DNA from: Bacteroidales bacterium
GTDB taxonomy: Bacteria > Bacteroidota > Bacteroidia > Bacteroidales > WCHB1-69
Direction: 5' to 3'
Length of the DNA: 6,574 bases
NCBI GenBank assembly: GCA_031272415.1
Contig: JAISTU010000133.1
Coordinates: 1-6,574 of the forward strand
The notes under the pieces are model-generated. The model ran no database searches and was not told the origin of the DNA. It was given only the letters and a program-made list of their open reading frames with translations. The translations under genes were made by a program, and so were the position numbers. This document shows, piece by piece, positions 1 to 3,555 of this stretch (its first letter is position 1; the number at the start of each line of letters is the position of its first letter).

Positions 1-552
1 CCGCCCAACCCTGCCGTTGCCGTCTTGAAACGGGTGTATTTTCTCGAAACGGTAATGGTATTCGATAATATTTTCAAATGTAGAGACGTGGCGTGCCGCG
101 TCTTTACCGGACAAATACCAATCATTGAGTTTATTCATTTCATTTTCAACTTCTTTCGGTTTTGTGGCTTCTGTACCGCCAACTTCATTGGCAAGGTTTT
201 TCCAGTTGCCAACCGCAAAGAAAGGTTTTGCAGCATCGGCAGTGCCGGTTTTCAAAATGCGGTGAAATTCTTGGATAATATCGTTTGTCAGAGGATTTCG
301 GGCGGTATCAAGCAAATAATCGAAAGCCACAAAGTGATTGGACGTTTCGATAATATCATCTACCGGCACAGCTTCCTCGTCTTTGAACCCGATTGTGCGG
401 GTCTCAAAGATATAGCGGGTCTGTTCTTCTGTCAGTCGGCTACCTTCAATACGATTTGAGTTGTAGGCAAGATTGACCTGTGTTTTATGATACAAGCCGC
501 CCTTGTGTTTCGACTGCTTTTCGTCCGTTAAATATGTGAGTAAATTGTTCAT
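1..552 (-). CDS. Class II Fic-domain protein, partial (C-terminus beyond the window)
   Basis: This frame is open from an ATG at 552 to the left window edge, giving 184 residues. Fic enzymes usually transfer AMP or a related group from a nucleotide to a hydroxyl of a target protein. Residues 173-184 read HPFQDGNGRVGR, a perfect HxFx(D/E)GNGRxxR motif with H173 as the expected catalytic histidine and the GNGR loop for phosphate binding. Residues 32-37 (SNRIEG) fit the N-terminal inhibitory motif (S/T)xxxE(G/N), whose glutamate (E36) blocks productive ATP binding in class II Fic proteins. The C-terminal part, often a winged-helix domain in this family, is not visible. A 28-bp imperfect palindrome lies in frame in codons 149-158. 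The gene is 66 nt downstream of the broken DUF1016 gene with no clear promoter between them, so cotranscription is likely. The target is unknown: it could be a toxin, a regulator or a defence effector. Confidence 0.9.
   Translation of the reverse strand, partial: MNNLLTYLTDEKQSKHKGGLYHKTQVNLAYNSNRIEGSRLTEEQTRYIFETRTIGFKDEEAVPVDDIIETSNHFVAFDYLLDTARNPLTNDIIQEFHRILKTGTADAAKPFFAVGNWKNLANEVGGTEATKPKEVENEMNKLNDWYLSGKDAARHVSTFENIIEYHYRFEKIHPFQDGNGRVGR
80..107. repeat. 28-bp palindromic element inside the Fic reading frame
   Basis: Left arm GTAGAGACGTGGC (80-92), 2-base centre, right arm GCCGCGTCTTTAC (95-107). Eleven of 13 positions pair. On the plus-strand RNA the other two are G-U wobbles, whereas on the Fic mRNA they are A-C mismatches. 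It encodes about ten residues (149-158, KDAARHVS core) between conserved Fic helices. From memory of the family, most relatives have a shorter linker here, so it is probably an inserted dispersed repeat that kept the frame. Confidence 0.65.
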
Positions 553-557
553 ATTGT

Positions 558-599
558 CTTACGATTTTTGTTTATTTTGAACTCGTAAGAATTGCTTAC
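558..599. repeat. Inverted CTTAC(GA) motifs upstream of the Fic gene
   Basis: Three copies of a CTTAC motif lie within 42 bp just upstream of the Fic start. CTTACGA (558-564) faces TCGTAAG (583-589) as a perfect 7-bp inverted pair. The second unit also forms GTAAG-AATTG-CTTAC (585-599). The layout could be an operator for autoregulation or a weak mRNA hairpin. No regulator binding is shown. Confidence 0.35.
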
Positions 600-618
600 A
601 AGTTTGATTTTTCTTTTG

Positions 619-879
619 TCATTTATTATTTTCATTTTCTTGTTTAAATTCTGTTATCCATTCTTTTAGTTTTTTCTGCAATAATGCTTTGTCGGGTAAA
701 TATAAGGCATATTGTGCTGCGTAAATGTTGGCATTCTCAGGCAAAGTCAGTTCTACCAACGTTTGATGGGCAGTTTCGCACAGCAAAATACCAATCGTTG
801 GATTTTCAAAATCCTGTTTTAGATAGCGGTCGTAATAATTGACATACATTTGCATCTGCCCTAAAACTTGGTGCTTCAA
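619..879 (-). pseudogene. 3' remnant of the DUF1016 PD-(D/E)xK nuclease gene
   Basis: These 86 residues read like the C-terminal end of the DUF1016 (YhcG) nuclease domain: LGQMQMYVNYYDRY at residues 6-19, then NPTIGILLC and a final basic helix. The apparent start is a TTG in the middle of the domain. The same frame carries recognisable family sequence upstream, from about 1052 to 895 (LSNLQKFLLEMGKGFLFEAR, then SFYVDLVLYNRLLQCYVLID). It is interrupted by a TAA at 892-894 where the family has a leucine (LID-L-K). This is therefore not an independent gene but the tail of the gene at 900-2051, cut off by a frameshift and a stop. Translation from the TTG is possible, but the product would lack the first part of the nuclease fold. 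Confidence 0.85.
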
Positions 880-891
880 TTTTTCTGTTTT

Positions 892-894
892 TTA
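892..894 (-). other. Nonsense codon inside the DUF1016 catalytic D-x-K motif
   Basis: In the nuclease frame the sequence reads LID-stop-KTEKL where family members read LIDLKTGKL or similar. A TTA-to-TAA change explains it. The stop separates the acidic residue from the lysine of the (D/E)xK active-site motif. Confidence 0.8.
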
Positions 895-1380
895 ATCAAT
901 CAGCACATAGCACTGCAACAAGCGATTATACAGCACCAAATCAACGTAAAAACTGTCTTCATCAAACGAAAAGCGTTTTTGTCGTGCTTCAAATAGAAAT
1001 CCCTTGCCCATTTCGAGCAGAAATTTCTGCAAGTTTGACAAAATGCGGTTTTCAGTACCGTTTCGGTATAAACCGATTTTTCTTCCAAGCCAAGAAATTC
1101 CAAAGTAAAAGGATTTTTCAGAATGTCGGTTGGCTTTTCAATGGTTTGACCTTCGTTGGCGAGTCGCATCACTTCTGTTTTATCGCGACTCAATGCCAGT
1201 CGTTCATACAAACTGCTGGCACACTGTCGGGCAAGTTGCCGCACGCTCCATTGCTGTTGCGTGGCTTCAATTTCATAAAAACGGCGAGCATCCGGATTTT
1301 CCACTCGCATCAATATTAAATAATGTGACCACGAAAGGGTAAATTGTAATTTCCGCAACACTGTTGACGAAATTTGAGAT

Positions 1381-1401
1381 TTATGAGACGATGTCTCGTA
1401 A
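1381..1401. repeat. Hairpin in the DUF1016 linker (unit 1)
   Basis: TTATGAGAC (1381-1389), loop GAT, GTCTCGTAA (1393-1401): nine pairs, one of them a T-G wobble. On the coding strand it gives YETSSHK in the linker between the two DUF1016 domains. Confidence 0.6.
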
Positions 1402-1435
1402 TTTGCTATATTATTTTGGTTATCAGCAGTTTGCA

Positions 1436-1460
1436 ATTTCGCAGACAGTGTCTGCGAAAT
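1436..1460. repeat. Perfect 11-bp hairpin in the DUF1016 linker (unit 2)
   Basis: ATTTCGCAGAC (1436-1446), loop AGT, GTCTGCGAAAT (1450-1460): a perfect inverted repeat inside coding sequence. It encodes ISQTLSAK, the same spaced pattern as unit 1 (acid or Gln, Thr, x, Ser, x, Lys). In both, the loop is the codon between ACA and TCT. Confidence 0.75.
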
Positions 1461-1736
1461 CTGTTTGGAATAGATTTGATAAAATATTCTCATTTGCTCA
1501 AGGTTGCGTTCAGAAAATCCAGTTCCAAACCTTTCTGTCAATCGTTCCGACAGTTCTTTCAACACGGCTTTCCCGTATGCTGCCCGTTGTTCGCCTTTTT
1601 GCTCATCGTCAACGATATACCTGCCAATCTCAAAGTAGGTATAAACCATAGTCAGATTAACAGATTGAGCAATTCGCTGACGAGACTGCTCTATCAGTTC
1701 CGTTATTCTGTTGTATAATTCGCTATGTGCCGCCAT

Positions 1737-2051
1737 TGCCGTCAAATCTTCGCGCAGGGTGATATTGTCAAGCCCGCAATGACGGTCAGCACCAGGAAAA
1801 ACGAGTTGCGGGTCATCGTAAATATTTCCGCCCTTTGCTTCCAAAACCAACTCGCCACGATAGAAATAACGCCTGTCGCAAGCCCACAGAAGCGGCGCTT
1901 TCGACTTCGGATAATTCCAGTATTTATCCAATCCCAGCAAGTCCAATTCTTCAAAAAACACAGGACGCGGCGGCACATTCAAAGTATCGTCCGTTGAACG
2001 CATCGTGAGCAAAACTCCGTTATTTTCTTTATCCCAAGTTATTTTGAACAT
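1737..2051 (-). other. Remnant N-terminal domain of a PAPS-reductase-like (DndC-type) protein
   Basis: Codons 1-85 contain VPPRPVFFEELDLLGLDKYW, YPKSKAPLLWACDRRYFYRGE and EAKGGNIYDDPQLVF. This closely matches the start of PAPS-reductase/ATP-pyrophosphatase family proteins common in Bacteroidota accessory islands. The catalytic domain with its SGGKDS P-loop should follow but is absent. Instead about 20 unmatched codons (86-105) lead into the DUF1016 start at 1736. No frame break separates the parts, so they would be made as one protein. I recognise the family from sequence memory. The segment could alternatively be a stand-alone substrate- or DNA-contact domain reused as a fusion. Confidence 0.65.
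1764..1784 (-). repeat. REP-like half palindrome at the fusion junction
   Basis: On the minus strand the junction contains CGTCATTGCGGGCTTGACAA. This resembles one half of a widespread bacterial palindromic repeat in which CATTGCGGGCTTGA is followed by CCCGCAATG-like sequence. Only short arms (ATTG/CAAT) remain here. It encodes DRHCGLDN, residues that fit neither flanking domain. Confidence 0.4.
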
Positions 2052-2056
2052 ATAAA

Positions 2057-2419
2057 TTATTTACGATTTACGATTGTTGATTGAACCGTTTTTATTGAGG
2101 CGACTACTATTGAAAGTATTTCGTTGATTTCGGATTTTAGATTGTTGATTGCCGATTGCTGAACAAGGTTACTTTCTTCTAAAAGTTCAAGCCAATACAA
2201 TGTTTCGTCGGTTTCTTCTTCTACGATTTTAAGTTTATTAATAAAATCCGCCTGTGATTTTGCCCTGCAAGCAGCCCTATAATTTGCACCAGTTGAAGTA
2301 GCACTGCGCACAATTTGCTTTGCAATAGTCCACGCTGATGTTTTTTGTGGCAGTTCGTCAATCAATTTGATAACTTCCGCCCCTATTTGCTTTGTTCTTT
2401 GTTTAATTATCTCCTGCAT
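2057..2419 (-). CDS. Four-helix-bundle protein (TIGR02436 / S23-like)
   Basis: This is a small 120-residue helical protein with the family's conserved core: RSATSTGANYRAACRAKS (38-55), DFINKLKIVEEETDETLYWLELL (58-80). Relatives include proteins encoded in 23S rRNA intervening sequences and many stand-alone Bacteroidota genes. They form oligomeric four-helix bundles, and their role is unknown, with nucleic-acid binding suspected. The ATG abuts a 7-bp repeat array directly and there is no Shine-Dalgarno sequence. The C-terminal codons (from about residue 88 to the stop) are themselves built partly of AATCNNN heptamers in the opposite orientation. The length of about 120 is normal. The gene lies 88 nt after the XRE gene and 5 nt before the next frame, which fits one operon. 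Confidence 0.88.
   Translation of the reverse strand: MQEIIKQRTKQIGAEVIKLIDELPQKTSAWTIAKQIVRSATSTGANYRAACRAKSQADFINKLKIVEEETDETLYWLELLEESNLVQQSAINNLKSEINEILSIVVASIKTVQSTIVNRK
2065..2082 (-). repeat. AATCNNN heptamers at the stop of the four-helix-bundle gene
   Basis: Three minus-strand AATC units at exact 7-bp spacing (GATT at 2065, 2072 and 2079 on the plus strand) encode the last residues (TIVNR) of the protein. Confidence 0.6.
2126..2157 (-). repeat. AATCNNN heptamer array inside the four-helix-bundle gene
   Basis: Five minus-strand AATC units at exact 7-bp spacing (plus-strand GATT at 2126, 2133, 2140, 2147 and 2154). They encode QSAINNLKSEIN. The spacing is not a multiple of three per unit, so the peptide is not itself repetitive. 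Confidence 0.65.
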
Positions 2420-2461
2420 AATCTAAAATCATCAATCTAAAATCGTCAATCTAAAATCTAA
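2420..2461 (+). repeat. AATCNNN heptamer array, six units, upstream of the four-helix-bundle start
   Basis: AATC occurs at 2420, 2427, 2434, 2441, 2448 and 2455, with variable triplets TAA, ATC, TAA, GTC, TAA, TAA. The array touches the start codon of the four-helix-bundle gene and fills about half of the 88-nt gap to the XRE gene. Its orientation is opposite to the arrays at the other end of that gene. Confidence 0.8.
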
Positions 2462-2507
2462 AATAATAATAATATTGTTGCTATCTAAATGTTTTTAATC
2501 TGTTCTG

Positions 2508-2813
2508 TCATATATTTTTGTTATTCTTATTTTTCTTTGCTTTTTGGAGTGCTATTTCAAATGCTTTGGGTGCGAGTTCGGTTTCTGTGCCAATGGTGGC
2601 AATAAATTTATCGGCAAGCCAAAGCGTAACAAGTTCAGATTCGTTAATTTGCAGAAGTTTTGCAATAACGGTAATCTGCTCGCGTTTGGCACCTTGCATG
2701 CCATTTTCTATTCTGAAATAGGTAGACGTGTCAATATGTAATGCAGCCGCCAATGTCCGCAGTGGCAGTTGACATTCTTCTCTTAATTGTTTTATTATTT
2801 CATTAAACATCAT
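2508..2813 (-). CDS. XRE-family helix-turn-helix transcriptional regulator
   Basis: This is a 101-residue DNA-binding protein. Residues 4-60 form a Cro/C1-type helix-turn-helix domain: FNEIIKQLREECQLPLRTLA (first helices), ALHIDTSTYFRIENG (recognition region), then AKREQITVIAKLLQINESEL. A conserved tail follows (VTLWLADKF) and then a Lys/Asn-rich end. Regulators of this kind in Bacteroidota often sit beside restriction-modification or toxin genes. I chose the ATG at 2813 (or 2810, next codon) over an upstream GTG at 2855. The GTG overlaps a good -7 promoter box and the added residues do not match the family. It is the first gene of the minus-strand cluster and divergent from the PepSY-like gene, so it may control the cluster and itself. 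Confidence 0.88.
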   Translation of the reverse strand: MMFNEIIKQLREECQLPLRTLAAALHIDTSTYFRIENGMQGAKREQITVIAKLLQINESELVTLWLADKFIATIGTETELAPKAFEIALQKAKKNKNNKNI

Positions 2814-2844
2814 AATTATAACTTGTTTTTCTTCAACTATTTTA

Positions 2845-2878
2845 CAAAGATACACCTTTTTATCAATTAAAAATCAAA
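2845..2878 (-). promoter_or_regulatory. Bacteroidota-type promoter for the XRE-led cluster
   Basis: The minus strand carries TATCTTTG (2852-2845), an exact TAnnTTTG -7 box. A TTTG (2878-2875) lies 22 nt upstream as a possible -33 box; that spacing is at the long end of the usual range. Transcription would begin near 2840, giving a leader of roughly 25-30 nt before the ATG at 2813. This excludes the upstream GTG at 2855 as the start. Confidence 0.65.
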
Positions 2879-2984
2879 AAATAAAAAATTAGGATATTAG
2901 AAAACAACACCTTTCTCTGGCATAAAATTTGTATTTTTAAATAAGTAAATAAAAGATTTTTTAACAAAAAAACAGACAATTTAT

Positions 2985-3428
2985 ATGAAAAAAAACAGTT
3001 TTTGGGCATTTTTATTGTTATTAACAATAGCAAATGCGGGGTGTGATAAAAAAGAAGTGGTAAAATATTCTCAATTACCGGAAGTGAGTCAAACATTTAT
3101 AGAGACCCATTTTAGTGGGGTTGCGGTTAGTACGGTGGTCAGAGAGCAGGACAATTTGGCTACTCATTGGAGCGTTTATTTGGTCAATGGTGTTGAGATT
3201 GAGTTTGAGAAAAAAGGTCAATGGGAAGAGGTAGATTGCAAAACTTTTGCCGTTCCTGCCTCTATTTTGGCTTTAATTCCTGCTCAAATTATAACCTATT
3301 GTCAAGAAAATTTTCCAACCGTTTTGATAACACAAGTCAATAAGGAAAATTACGGCTACGAAATTGGACTTTCCAACGACATGGACATTGAGTTTAATTC
3401 CAAAGGAGAATTTAGGAAAATAGATTAA
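2985..3428 (+). CDS. PepSY-like-domain probable lipoprotein
   Basis: This is a 147-residue exported protein. Residues 1-20 form a signal peptide (Lys-rich start, then FWAFLLLLTIANAGC). C20 is the likely lipidated cysteine, although Asn at -3 makes the lipobox atypical. The mature part has two similar halves, 31-84 and 99-147. Each runs from a helix (LPEVSQTFIETHF; IPAQIITYCQENF) through two strands to a closing EIEFEKKGQWEEVD or DIEFNSKGEFRKID. This is the layout of the PepSY-like/DUF2874 family of small periplasmic Bacteroidota proteins, whose function is largely unknown; protease inhibition is suggested by fold only. It is followed by porW/sprE on the same strand 127 nt downstream. No good TAnnTTTG box precedes it; TAAAATTTG at 2923 has one base too many. 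Confidence 0.8.
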   Translation: MKKNSFWAFLLLLTIANAGCDKKEVVKYSQLPEVSQTFIETHFSGVAVSTVVREQDNLATHWSVYLVNGVEIEFEKKGQWEEVDCKTFAVPASILALIPAQIITYCQENFPTVLITQVNKENYGYEIGLSNDMDIEFNSKGEFRKID

Positions 3429-3442
3429 GTCATTGAAAATCA

Positions 3443-3465
3443 GATTGTTATATAATCATTTTTTT
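3443..3465 (+). terminator. Weak terminator-like hairpin plus T-run after the PepSY-like gene
   Basis: GATT (3443-3446) pairs with AATC (3454-3457) and is followed closely by seven T residues (3459-3465). The stem is only four A/T-rich pairs, so read-through into the next gene is quite possible. Confidence 0.25.
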
Positions 3466-3555
3466 GCTTTCAATATTAAGGTGAAAAAAAATAATGATAA
3501 TTTATAAAATAATTTAATATTTTTTGCGTTATTTTATTTTAAGATTATTATTGGA

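Larger units (their letters stand above)
900..2051 (-). pseudogene. PAPS-reductase-like N-terminus fused to a frameshifted DUF1016 nuclease
   Basis: This is a 383-residue frame. Residues 1 to about 85 resemble the N-terminal segment of PAPS-reductase-family (DndC-like) proteins. Residues 106-245 are the DUF1016 N-terminal domain (ELYNRITELIEQSR, then TYFEIGRYIVDDEQKG, YGKAVLKELSERL, and LSWSHY at 239-244). Residues 246-330 lead into the nuclease domain (RFYEIEATQQQWSVRQLARQ, then FTLEFLGLEEKSVYTE). Near codon 333 a single base is missing in or beside the A run at 1049-1052, and residues 334-383 are out-of-frame and Cys-rich. The true nuclease sequence continues in the next frame down to 619. 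DUF1016 proteins are PD-(D/E)xK nucleases found near restriction and toxin genes. An internal ATG at 1736 (codon 106) matches the usual DUF1016 start. The frame begins 5 nt after the four-helix-bundle gene. As read it cannot make an active nuclease. A sequencing error could explain one lesion but less easily both. Confidence 0.85.

Noticed and set aside
25..459. Plus-strand reading frame of 144 residues
   Set aside because: It is antisense to the Fic gene, whose catalytic motif is unmistakable on the other strand; the predicted protein resembles no family I recognise.
619..879. Independent small gene
   Set aside because: Its sequence is the contiguous C-terminus of the DUF1016 nuclease domain, and its TTG start lies right after a nonsense codon in the middle of that domain.
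984..1997. Several plus-strand reading frames of 70-114 residues
   Set aside because: They are antisense to the DUF1016 chimera, overlap one another and show no recognisable motifs.
2057..2419. 23S rRNA intervening sequence
   Set aside because: The protein family fits, but no ribosomal RNA sequence flanks it here, so it is a stand-alone protein gene.
2420..2461. CRISPR array
   Set aside because: The repeat unit is 7 bp with 3-nt variable parts, far below any CRISPR repeat or spacer size.
2923..2931. Promoter -7 box for the PepSY-like gene (TAAAATTTG)
   Set aside because: It has three bases instead of two between TA and TTTG, and there is no TTG at the right distance upstream.
2863..3096. 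Minus-strand reading frame of 77 residues
   Set aside because: It is AT-rich, full of Leu/Phe/Ile/Lys, overlaps the PepSY-like gene start and the divergent promoter region, and shows no domain.
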